DNA of 64,000 nucleotides, from positions 59,340,864 to 59,404,863 of the forward strand of contig CM077115.1 in the NCBI GenBank assembly GCA_039619475.1. Reading direction: 5' to 3'. Below the pieces are notes generated by a model. That model was not told where the DNA came from. It worked only from the letters and a program-made list of their open reading frames with translations, and ran no database searches. This stretch comes from Icerya purchasi. Taxonomy: Eukaryota > Arthropoda > Insecta > Hemiptera > Monophlebidae. Below are positions 55,379-64,000 of the stretch, piece by piece. Within the stretch, counting starts at the first letter, position 1. Each line of letters starts with the position of its first letter. The position numbers and the translations under genes are program-made.

Positions 55379-55892
55379 ATTCTTGGAAAATTCATTTCCA
55401 TAGATGTTTCTGGAACAGAAAAATTATTAATTTACATGTGAACACGATAAATATAAAATGTAATAATATGAAAAGGTAGGTACGTATCGCGTTATTTTTA
55501 ATTCCTTGCTCGCTGATCTAAGCCGTAGTGTGGAGGAATCTCCTGAGGATGAAATAATTGTTCCGACGTATAGCGGGAAAATCATTATGTTCGTACTTTT
55601 TTAACGGTGTTTCGTTTTTTTTTCTTCCTCGTATCTAACGATTTCAAAATGTACAACTTTTTAAATTTATTTCTACAAATTTCCAACTACTAAAACACAA
55701 ACCAGTAGTAGGGTCGGGATGATTTCTATTTATTTTGCCTGTTCATATCGTGATGGTTCAATCCCAATAAGATGACCGGCAAATACACTTGCATAAGTTT
55801 TTTCCCTACTTTTATTTTAATTATTACAGCTCTTAATTGCGAAGCCTTCGTAGCCTTTAAGCGTTAAAGGATGCACGACGGAATCGAATGTG

Positions 55893-55912
55893 TTGTGTGT
55901 GTGTGTGTGTGT
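55893..55912. repeat. (GT)n microsatellite
   Basis: Ten GT units. Confidence 0.9.
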
Positions 55913-57023
55913 AAATTAGTACTGAAAAAAGAAGAAGTCGTAGAATACGTAAAGAATTAAAGGAAAATATTGAGCGAAAAGGGAACAAAACGAGGTACAC
56001 ACAAATGTAGAAATCGAAGAAGTAAACGGAGATGCATTGTGCGCGGCGGCGAAGTTGTAAAATTGAGGAAGGAGCTGAAGTAAAAGAAAATAGTGCAATG
56101 ATAGAAACAGGAAGAAGAAGAAGTAGATTTCTAAGAAAACGGATGGTAAGTTAGGGAGAAGAACAGAAAATGAAAATAAACAAATTGAAATATGCTGATA
56201 GTGAGAAACGTTAAGGAGTTGCAAAAAGACGAGGGCAACGTCTGTAGACGATGGAAGCGAGTTAGAGGTATCGGATGAAAAAAGCTGCATAGGTGACGAG
56301 CATTTACGAAATGTCGAACATGAAGAAAAATGCCCTGCCTATTTTCCTCCTTCCACGCGTTAAATCAGCCAGTGTTATTCTTAAAATTGAGACGTGACAA
56401 CTGACGACAGGTGACGAATCGGCCTAGCAGTATATTGGTGTGCTGGACGAACATCCTATCGTGACAACTGCTAATATAGCGAAATGGAAGTATAGAGTTA
56501 ACACTGTCTTCAACTGTCAAAGCTGCCTGATTATTCGTATTTAATAAGCAAACGGTCTCAAAGCAGCAACCCGAGGTTTGATTTACTTTTGAAGTCTAGC
56601 ATTAATTTCAAATAAAAATTTAACTTTTACTGTGTAATTACCGTTAAAAGTTGAAGCGAAAACGGATAATTTATTTAAAAAATAGAAAACTTTTATGAAT
56701 ATTTCTTATACTAAAAACTTAAATATAGCGCGAGTGTGCATATGTGTAATGGCAATGGATCGCCTTCTTTCGGGCAGTAGCGAACGAGGATTTTTAGTCT
56801 TCATTTGTAATATCGTATATATTTCTCGCCCAGCATTAACAAAAATGTGTTTATTTATGTGTTTCAAAAAATTTGTGTGCCTTTATTTGCTTTTTTTCGA
56901 TATTTTTTAGGTAGCTTCGTCGAGGAATTAAATATATAATTACAATTATAGATAACAGAGGAAACTTCAATAAACGTATCCCTATATAAACTTACTTGAA
57001 TATATGTGTGAACCTACCTCACT

Positions 57024-57251
57024 CAATTTTTAACAGGACTTGGAAATTTTGGAGAATACCTCAAAAAATATAAAATAACAGAAAAAGACACGCGTATAAA
57101 CTGTAAAAGAGACATAATAGACACTCCGGATCATACCTTTTTAAGCTGTCCAAACTTCAGTCAAATCAGGATAAAGCATAAAATAGAAAAGAAATCAATG
57201 AGAAATGGTTTACCAACCGGAAAAACACAACAACAACGGTGGAATATGTAA
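57024..57251 (+). pseudogene. R1-like LINE C-terminal fragment
   Basis: The frame gives QFLTGLGNFGEYLKKYKI, then INCKRDIIDTPDHTFLSCPN and FSQIRIKH, ending TQQQRWNM and a stop. This matches the 'Q.LTGHG.F..YL.RF.I' and 'C......DT..H..F.CP.F...R' blocks at the end of R1-type ORF2 proteins. It is related in layout to 28307-28687 but differs in sequence, so it is another subfamily. The His of the GHG motif is Leu here. There is no clear poly(A) tail. Confidence 0.75.
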
Positions 57252-57259
57252 ATGAAATA

Positions 57260-58735
57260 ATGAAAAACAAAGAGAAGTGCATTTAAATAATTAGGTATTC
57301 AAGTCGCGTACTGAATTAATATAATTGTGACGACCTGCGGAACACTGATAAGCGAATACAGCAAAAAGTGATCCTCAGGCCATAATACTGCTATTGTAAA
57401 ATTGTATTTTATAATAAGAGAATTTAAAAAAAATAAATAAATGAACTTGCTAAATACGAATGAAAAAGAAAATATAACGACAACATATATTAGAAGCTAA
57501 TACAGTTATGTTAGACACTTTAAATGACGTAGAGTTGATAGTTTGTAATTTTTTAAATGTGGCAGTCTATACATTAACAAAAAACAATATGAAAAGAACC
57601 GATATTGCATTTGACCGACTATTAATTAATATTATTCATCCGTTTCGTATTACTAATGCTAACGGAACTCTTAAATTTACATCGCAAAAAAGTCTGTATA
57701 TTTGTATTTCACACGGAAGTAGTTATTTTAAAAAAACGAATAACCCAATAAAATTATGTACAATATGTGTTTTGTGATTACATAATATATGTATAAATAA
57801 CATGCTATGCACGTGGATTAACGAAGAGCGGTATTTTTTGTGTAGGAATTTCTGATAACAGTGAAAATGGGTAGTGTAGAAATAAATTTGGTAGTTCCTC
57901 ACTAACACAAATGATAACGTATTTTGGTTCATAAATCGCTAGAACACCAACAAAATAAAATATTTCAACATATCTTGCAAAAAAGGAATAAAAAAAAACA
58001 AATCATAATACTATTGCAAATTGAGAAATGGGAGAAGAGAATATTAGAAACTGTAGAGCATGAAGGAAACGTAGAAATGAAGACGTGTTATAAGGGACTG
58101 AGAAAAGACAGACTTAAGAGATGAAAGTAAAAACATAAACGAAGAGTGGAACAATCAAAGAAAATACGACAGACATTACAAATTAAACTACTGTCGTCAG
58201 ACTGGAATTAAAGGTCATGGAATCTCAGTCCACAAAGCCGGATTGATTGAATAGATAGATAAAATATCGAATATTGCTAACGAAATAAATATTAAAAGCG
58301 GGAATTTGATAGAAAATCTACTAATATGTACAGCAGATCAGCCCGATGAATTAGCTTGCTCATTTCTACTAATAAACACAACACCATACGGCCACCGAAG
58401 GCGTTTGCGTTCATGAGAAATTCAGTTTATAGATTGCGAACGCTTCAGTGGCGGTAAGTGGAAATAACTGCATAGTCGCGTGATCGAAACCACAATCATA
58501 ACGAGAGACCTGCTTATTATGTACTAGATCATAAACGATGTATAAAGATGGCCGAAGTTTGTGATTTCGTTTAGGTTGATTTTGTAAAGTTGCAGATAAC
58601 TTCCAAGTTAAGAGATTATACTCTATCGATGGATGGTCTAAACGTCAGTTTGATGACTGTCGCTGAAATTAATTATTAATCTCTAACGCTAACACAGACC
58701 GATTCCTACTTCGGATATCTGTATTGCCCAAAATA
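57260..58735. other. No gene seen
   Basis: AT-rich. The frames at 57508-57777 and 57924-58124 lack domains. It may hold LINE 3' UTR remnants, but nothing I can support. Confidence 0.45.
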
Positions 58736-58749
58736 GTATATGCATCGGC

Positions 58750-59201
58750 GCCATTTATACTTCCTTCCCGATTGCGAAATATGTATCAGAATCTTGGACT
58801 ATTAAAAGAATAGATGCAATTCGGATAAATGCCCTCGAGATGGGAGTGTACAGGAAAATGCTGCGGATAGCGTGGACGGCACACCGAACCAACAAATCAA
58901 TTCTAGAAGAGCTGAAAATAGAAACCAGGCTCCTGCAGGAAATAAATCGGAACACGATCAGATACTTCGGTCATATAGCCAGGAACATAAATTCCATGGA
59001 AAGAAACATTATACAGGGCAAGGTGCAAGGAAAACGTCCCAGAGGAAGATGGGGCTGATCAAATAAATACATCAATTGGGGGTACAAGTTGTTAGAAGCA
59101 TTCCACGTAGCAGTGGATCGAAATAAATGGAAGGAAACGGTGAGAAAGGAATATGATGCCACCATGTCCTTACGTAGGACAATGGAATTGATGATGATGA
59201 T
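58750..59201 (+). mobile_element. RTE-type LINE 3' fragment, copy 2
   Basis: The same element as 37515-37870 but about 100 bases longer at the 5' side, where it encodes SWTIKRIDAIRINALEMGVY before RKMLRIAW. The blocks YFGHIARN and GKVQGKRPRGR and, in another frame, WKETVRKEYDAT follow. It ends GATGATGATGAT. By eye only about nine substitutions and one small indel separate the two copies over ~350 bases, so both insertions are fairly recent. Neither has RT or endonuclease. Confidence 0.88.
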
Positions 59202-59204
59202 ATC

Positions 59205-60855
59205 CATCATTTATACGAATTTTGCATTCCTACGTAAATTTTTCTGTACCACGTATTGCCGCCCGATAGTAATCTCTTTTAATTTTTTCCCCTTCCCCCA
59301 TTTGTAAATTCCAAGGGAACGGAAACTGTGATAAATAACGTTTTTTTTAAAAAAAGGTTCGCGATCTACTATTTTTCACACAGAATGATAGGAACAGTCC
59401 GAGTCCGTTCGAATAGAACTGAATGTGTGCTTATTAATCTGCACGAGACCCTGAGTTTTCTCCTCATCATCTGCAACAGATATGGGGGGGTAGACATTGC
59501 GGAAAGCTTTTTCCTATATCGAAGGTAAATCTAAGCGGTAAAATGTAAAATCTAGCCGGAAAATGTGTCTACGGAATCGGAAAAAAGAGATAGAAAGTTT
59601 CGGTAGATACCGGTTTTTAGCAGCTGACGTAGAAAATGTCGAGTATTTAGGGCGCTCGCGTAATGGATTAATCAATATGTGAAAGAAAACGCTGATGTAA
59701 GACACGCACTTAAGGCGTAACGCAACTCTGAAAGTTTTTTTCTACTTCCCGCTGGCCGGCAAAGAAATTCTTCAGCGCCGAAATCACCGCTAGTCATTAG
59801 AAAACTTTCGATAAGAAGTTTTGTACGCAGAAATAGCAGCTTCCATTTCGAAACGTTCGCGGAATATTAAATCCGGCAATTGTCTGCGTACGCCTAAAGA
59901 TGCTGCTGGCGTCGAAAGCAAAAGTTGAGTTCTTTTACGAATTTTAAAAAGTCCGAAATCACCCGTCTCTTGTTTTCGTATTAATCAGTGGCGCTAATGT
60001 GAAATTTAGATTCCGGAAAAATTTGATTTTCCTCTCCGCTCATTACAGGCCGAAATTCGTTTAAACTGAGTCGAAGATACATGCATACTCTCTTAGTCAT
60101 ATATCTAAGCTTCCGATGCAAATCAATTAGCTTCTATTCACGGACCAAGCATGGCCCTCCTTACATTTTCATTTACCTGTAAAATCGGAAAAGCGCTTAT
60201 TGCTTTTCTATGACTTATCTGATAATGTATATTAAGCGGTAACTTAATTTCCGCATACATCGCTATAACAGTTTAGAATAATAACAAAAACTGGTCTCGA
60301 AACGTGAAATTATCCTTTCGAAAGAAGAGCGTTTTTATGCATGTATGAAGTAAAAAGTTAAGTTACAGGAGTCGCGAAGTTGAAGCTCATGTTGGAATAA
60401 GCGCTGAAGAATGAGACCGGTAGAGAGTTCCTTTCTGCTTAGAATCTACCTATACCAGATTTCTTCTCTGATGTAACCAATATTCAGGTTTAGATTACGT
60501 ATCATACTTGCCAGCGACTTGGATTACGAGACAACTCCAGAAAACCTCTTCCGGTTTGGTAGTCGAGCAACTCACCTACTGGTTACCACACGCACTCTTT
60601 ATAATGGTATTGTAAAATGTTACTGACGCCCGAAGCGCATTACTAAAGCAACAAAACGGATAAAAAGAGAAACGTGGCGACACCTTTTTTACAATAGCGT
60701 AATGGGTTCTGTTCGCTTTTTGCCGATTAATCCTTCGCGCCGCAAGTTTTGATTTTATATCACGCTTGTGCTGAAATTAATAATTCGGCATCGCAATTCA
60801 GTTTACCATCCCCTTAAAGCCAATTACATTGTGGCCCCTGTATCTCGATGTGGTA
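59205..60855. other. No gene seen; mostly unique, moderately GC-rich
   Basis: No coding region was recognised. About 59700-60120 is a balanced-composition, non-repetitive segment. About 60455-60570 is a diverged match to 32965-33085. Confidence 0.45.
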
Positions 60856-60859
60856 ATGT

Positions 60860-61245
60860 AATAGTAAGGACGTTGTGGCCATTGCCATTCTCTGCTGCCT
60901 TTGATTTTACTTTTCCCCAATTTTCTCCCTACATTGTCCCGTCTATCGTAATGATGCAGTTATTTGCGACGCTGATCATGTGTTCTTGGAGTGTTCATCT
61001 CTTTCTGTGGGCATTTTGTATTCCTACCTGTTTAGGCTTGTCCTCTACTCCTTATTGTGCCTCTTTTATTTCCCTACTCCACTAATTATTCCCCTACTCC
61101 ACTAATTATTCCCCTACTATTTGTTCTCTTTATCGAAGATTTGTGTGATCAAATTAAAATATAACCGACTTCTTTCTTTTCTATTTATTTCTAAGTAAAG
61201 GTTCCCTCGGTTGACGAGCCCCGGAAAAAAAAAAAAAAAAAAAGT
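60860..61245 (+). mobile_element. LINE family A fragment, decayed
   Basis: Across frames: ICDADHVFLECSSLS near 60960 (equivalent to VCDPDHIMFECSALS at 15146), then SSTPYCASFIS near 61035, and a 3' end TTGACGAGCCCCGG followed by about 19 A residues (61225-61245). A 21-base segment (CCCCTACTCCACTAATTATT and a neighbour) is duplicated in tandem near 61071-61112. Confidence 0.75.
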
Positions 61246-61249
61246 CGAA

Positions 61250-62049
61250 AGGCAATAATATATAAAGCTCTTTATACTTAAAACGAATGAATTATTTCAA
61301 ATATCTTGTAAAATCCTTCTCCGTTTTTACGGTAAATTACGTTTATCAAGAATTCGTAATTCGCCCATGGTTTTTTACACCCTGTTCCCCATTGTTATGT
61401 ATAATTGGCGGTAAACGAATTTCATTTATTTCCATTCTGTTTGCACAGAGTTTATTGCCACTGCACCATCTGTTTAGGGCAATTTTCGCTGCTTTTTTAT
61501 GATACCGCTTCTCGACCTGTTGGGCAAGATCAAAGTTTACTTATCATCTGTTTCAGAGGGGCTTTTACAGTGAAATTTTAAGGTAACACACGGATAGTAC
61601 CTCGGTCATTTAAAAAATTTAAGGATACAACGAACAAAAGATCGAAATCGATCAAATGGGATAAAAATATTTAATGATCGGTACTACTACTTTGTATCGG
61701 CTACTAGATATTTGGTACATTTCGATACTGATGATAACCCCGCATTCGGTACACTGAAGAAAGTATTGATCCCGCACATCACACTGGTCAATGTAGTCAA
61801 CGTGTTCATTAGTAGACAATGTGTATGCTCGCATCGTGATATCTGTTATCTTTCGGATATAATAGTATACACGATTTTTTTACCTTTTTGAAATTGTCTT
61901 TTATAATAGGTATCTTAACTGTACTTTGATGTTAACTCGATACCCGATTCGGCGAATTGCTGCAACGGTAATCCAGATGATCAACGTGTCAGATAATTGA
62001 CGAATTCAAGCTCGAACAGAAAGATATTTCGTATTTTGGGTAAAAACAA
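61250..62049. other. No gene seen
   Basis: Short frames only (for example 61287-61502, hydrophobic, no domain). Confidence 0.5.
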
Positions 62050-62640
62050 ATACATCACTTTGTAATGCTGCTGTTACTAATGCTATTTTTGTGAAGAGCC
62101 GAGCAAGATGAACCTCAATAATGTTGCTGCCCAACAGGGATTGCTAGACGACTGGAATTCGAACGCCGAGAAGGATCCATCTGCAGTAACAACGGTATTG
62201 CCTAACAGGAACTGGTGACTAAGCGACTGGAAGCCGGATGTAGATCTGCAGCAGGGATAGCGCTGTCCGACAAAGAACGGATGACCAGAATGAACGGCAA
62301 TCGTCATGCAGCACTTCCACGCTGCCTAAGATGGGGAACGGCTGCCGGACCTGTGGATGATGTATACACGCCGCTGAATGAGGACAATAATCGGGTAATG
62401 TATGCTGGTTAACGACGCACGTAGCTACGAAAGGAGCTGTTGATCTGCAGCACTGTGGTAGGTGCTGCCCATATTTGAACAGCAACTGGACTAATTCTGT
62501 TGCAACCGTAACATCGGATAACCTCAGACTAGTATCGCTCTGAAGACACGAATGAAGCGCATAAATTCAGACTGTGACTGACGCGAGCGATGAACATCCG
62601 GATGCATAAATTTGCAGCCTGATCGATTGTGGTTGTGTCG
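62050..62640. other. GC-richer unassigned segment with an internal duplication
   Basis: Markedly richer in G+C than its surroundings. Two related stretches (about 62137-62165 and 62206-62235) share AACAGG...CTGGAA-type words (CAACAGGGATTGCTAGACGA and TAACAGGAACTGGTGACTAA, each leading to GCGACTGGAA or GACGACTGGAA). Open frames on both strands lack recognisable domains. I cannot assign it. Confidence 0.35.
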
Positions 62641-62729
62641 AAACAACCAATAAGAACCGGTTTGACCCGCAAGCATTCGAAGTTGAAATAAATTTAATTG
62701 TACAAAAAATCGAAATATTTAAATATATC

Positions 62730-63165
62730 TTTTTTTTTCTTTTTTCTTTTTTGGGCACGTCAAAAGAAGGCCAACAAAGGAACTATATTGAGAGAGGGGA
62801 ATGCAAGAATGGAGTGGACACTATAAGGAGTAGGAAGGCCAAGGCGCAGAAGACTAGAATACAGAGTAGAAAGTTCGGAAGAAATAAAGGGGCATTCGAA
62901 CAAAATGTGATTCGCATCACAGGTATAATTGAGCTCTGGAGGCTCATAAGGACACAAAGGAGATTGAACAATAGAAAAAGGGAAAAGAGAAGCCGGAAGC
63001 AAACTATGATTGAACCGCAGGCGAACTATAGATGAAATAATCGAACGGCTAAGGTAGGGGAAAAGATTAAACCAAGGAAGAGAGGAAGGGAAGGGTTGAA
63101 CAGAAAGATAAAAAGATCGAGGATTGGTAAAGAATGAAGGATAGAATCCGGTCCCGAAATCGTGA
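62730..63165 (-). mobile_element. LINE family A 3' fragment, minus strand
   Basis: The T-rich left end (62730-62752) is the tail. On the minus strand one frame runs from the 5' truncation to 62760. It contains SFYLSVQPFPSSLPWF, SSIVRLRFNHSLLPASLF, CDANHILFECPFISSE and SLLRLGLPTPYS, all matching the 15146 copy. TAAATATATC directly precedes (62720-62729) and follows (63166-63175) the fragment, a 10 bp TSD. The first part of the longer frame, up to 63254, is flanking DNA. Confidence 0.9.
62760..63165 (-). pseudogene. LINE family A ORF2 C-terminal region
   Basis: An uninterrupted frame covers the last ~135 residues: the RLRFNHSLLP block (Gly of RFGHS changed to Asn), the Cys/His cluster CPYEPPELNYTCDANHILFE with a following Cys, and the LGLPTPY end. 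RNase H and RT are missing because of 5' truncation. The preserved frame suggests a younger insertion than the 42370 and 60860 copies. Confidence 0.85.
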
Positions 63166-63175
63166 TAAATATATC

Positions 63176-63778
63176 GATGTGTACGGCGTTCGAGTCGTTT
63201 TAAAAACTGAATTGAGAACAAAACGGTCTCTACGCAGGAATTCAAGATATGCAAAGTGTTGTACTCTTACCCTATTTCCCTTACTTACTTTCGTACCATT
63301 AAAATATTTTTCGATATAATTACTAAATTTACTATTTAATTATCGTTATTATTGTTCTTAATTATTTTTTATCTTAACTTTATTAACCTTTCGTTGGTCG
63401 CGCTATGAGGGAATCCCGCTTTTTTTTTTTTTTTTTAAATGTAAATATCTTAACAAACTACTTATAATTTACATAAAATAGTTCAGCTATTAATGTATTG
63501 AAGCATCCATAAAAGTCGATCTGAAATATTTCAATAGTTGTAACCGGTTTAGTTTCATTTTTATAATAATTTTTTATTGTGAGTAGAAATCACGGGGATT
63601 CCCTCACTACGCGATCACAGTGGTAGGTAAAATTTAGTTTGCAACGTTGCCAAATATGTAGAAAGCATTCTGCCGGCTGTTGAAACGGGCAAAATAATAT
63701 GGCGGTGCACTATAAACAAATAACATATTCCTCTTGCTCTCGATGTTATTTAATTTAATTTAAAAAAATGTAGCCTAA
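63176..63778. other. No gene seen
   Basis: AT-rich with a T-run at 63419-63437. GGGAATCCCGC (63410-63420) and CGGGGATTCCC (63592-63602) are near-inverted partners about 170 bases apart, which may mark a small MITE. Confidence 0.4.
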
Positions 63779-64000
63779 AACTTAATGATTTGGGGTATAA
63801 GTTTTAACCCAGCTAAAAGCCAGCATGTCACATTTACGAATAGACACGTTACCGGTCCTGTTTTGAAAATTTGTAATTCAACAATCCCACAAGTTGACTC
63901 AGCTCGTTATCTTGGGATGCATTTGGACAGACGGCTTACATGGCGGCATCATGTCATTCAGACTAAGAAAACAGTCTCTAATCGATGTAGGTTATTATAT
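63779..64000 (+). pseudogene. Jockey-like LINE reverse transcriptase fragment, open at window edge
   Basis: From 63779 the frame is open to the end of the window. It reads MIWGISFNPAKSQHVTFTNR, then IPQVDSARYLGMHLDRRLTW and RHHVIQTKKTVSNRCRLLY. This is the RT segment after the YADD block in Jockey-type LINEs ('W.I..NP.KS.HVTFT', 'IP......YLG.HLD..LTW..H'). Upstream there is a stop at 63776-63778 and no clear YADD block, so the 5' side is truncated or rearranged. The element probably continues to the right of 64000. Confidence 0.88.

Larger units (their letters stand above)
54601..57020. other. No gene seen; microsatellites listed separately
   Basis: No domain recognised. The 124-codon minus-strand frame at 55916-56290 is a Phe/Leu/Ser-rich shadow of a purine-rich plus strand, with no motif. 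Confidence 0.5.

Noticed and set aside
55916..56290. 124-codon minus-strand frame rich in Phe, Leu and Ser
   Set aside because: It is complementary to a purine-rich tract, with no motif and no supporting context. It looks compositional.
60870..60892. SINE core-like string (GTGGCCATTGCCATTCTC)
   Set aside because: It is a short, partial match within a region better explained as a LINE family A fragment.
1..64000. CRISPR array, operon or prokaryotic defence system
   Set aside because: There are no spaced short direct repeats with unique spacers and no long co-directional frames. The content is eukaryotic transposons and microsatellites.

Overview
This is an AT-rich, gene-poor stretch of an animal nuclear genome. 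The transposon content points to an arthropod, most likely an insect: two different mariner elements, a long-TIR Tc1/mariner-superfamily relic, a ZMYM1-like hAT, RTE-type and I/Jockey/CR1/R1-type LINE fragments, a tRNA-derived SINE, and abundant (TA)n. I found no intact host gene, no rRNA and no convincing tRNA gene. Most open frames are short, and the two longest in the TA-rich block near 51.7 kb are microsatellite artefacts. The window reads as intergenic or intronic DNA filled with transposons of different ages, many of them nested.

Layout. 0.7-3.2 kb: a dispersed repeat runs into a tandem array of about seven ~285 bp units that ends in an inverted partial unit. 7.0-8.6 kb: a decayed LINE (RT thumb and RNase H traces) ends in a 20 bp x 3 tail, with a hammerhead-ribozyme-like motif inside. 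12.0-12.9 kb: a long-TIR element. 15.1-20.4 kb: a LINE 3' fragment, a hAT (15927-18741) with a LINE nested inside it, then a near-complete mariner with one premature stop. 20.7-22.4 kb: LINE RT pieces interrupted by another LINE, next to the relic of a widespread uncharacterised transposon-type protein. 27.6-31 kb: an RTE fragment interrupted by an R1-like LINE with a perfect 13 bp target-site duplication (TSD), then a CR1-like LINE. 34.7-35.5 kb: a SINE split by a small GC-tract element. 37.5-41.8 kb: an RTE copy, a hammerhead-like module, two inverted copies of an unknown ORF, an internally deleted mariner and a second SINE. 42.4-44.4 kb: two LINE fragments and a 13 bp minisatellite. 46.1-50.2 kb: a 4.1 kb inverted-repeat-bounded unit holding a large palindromic element. 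51.7 kb: a TA-rich block. 53.9-54.6, 57.0, 58.7-59.2, 60.9-61.2, 62.7-63.2 and 63.8-64.0 kb: further LINE/RTE pieces, the last open at the window edge.

The clearest history comes from TSDs. One LINE jumped into the hAT (12 bp TSD) and carries the head-to-head structure expected of twin priming. An R1-like LINE jumped into an RTE copy (13 bp TSD). A 421 bp element jumped into a SINE (11 bp repeat). No new gene system with a defined function is visible. The most unusual items are the hammerhead-like motif, the tandem array with its inverted end and its link to the 47.7 kb palindrome, and the 4.1 kb inverted-repeat unit. All element assignments come from reading motifs and repeats by eye, without database searches.
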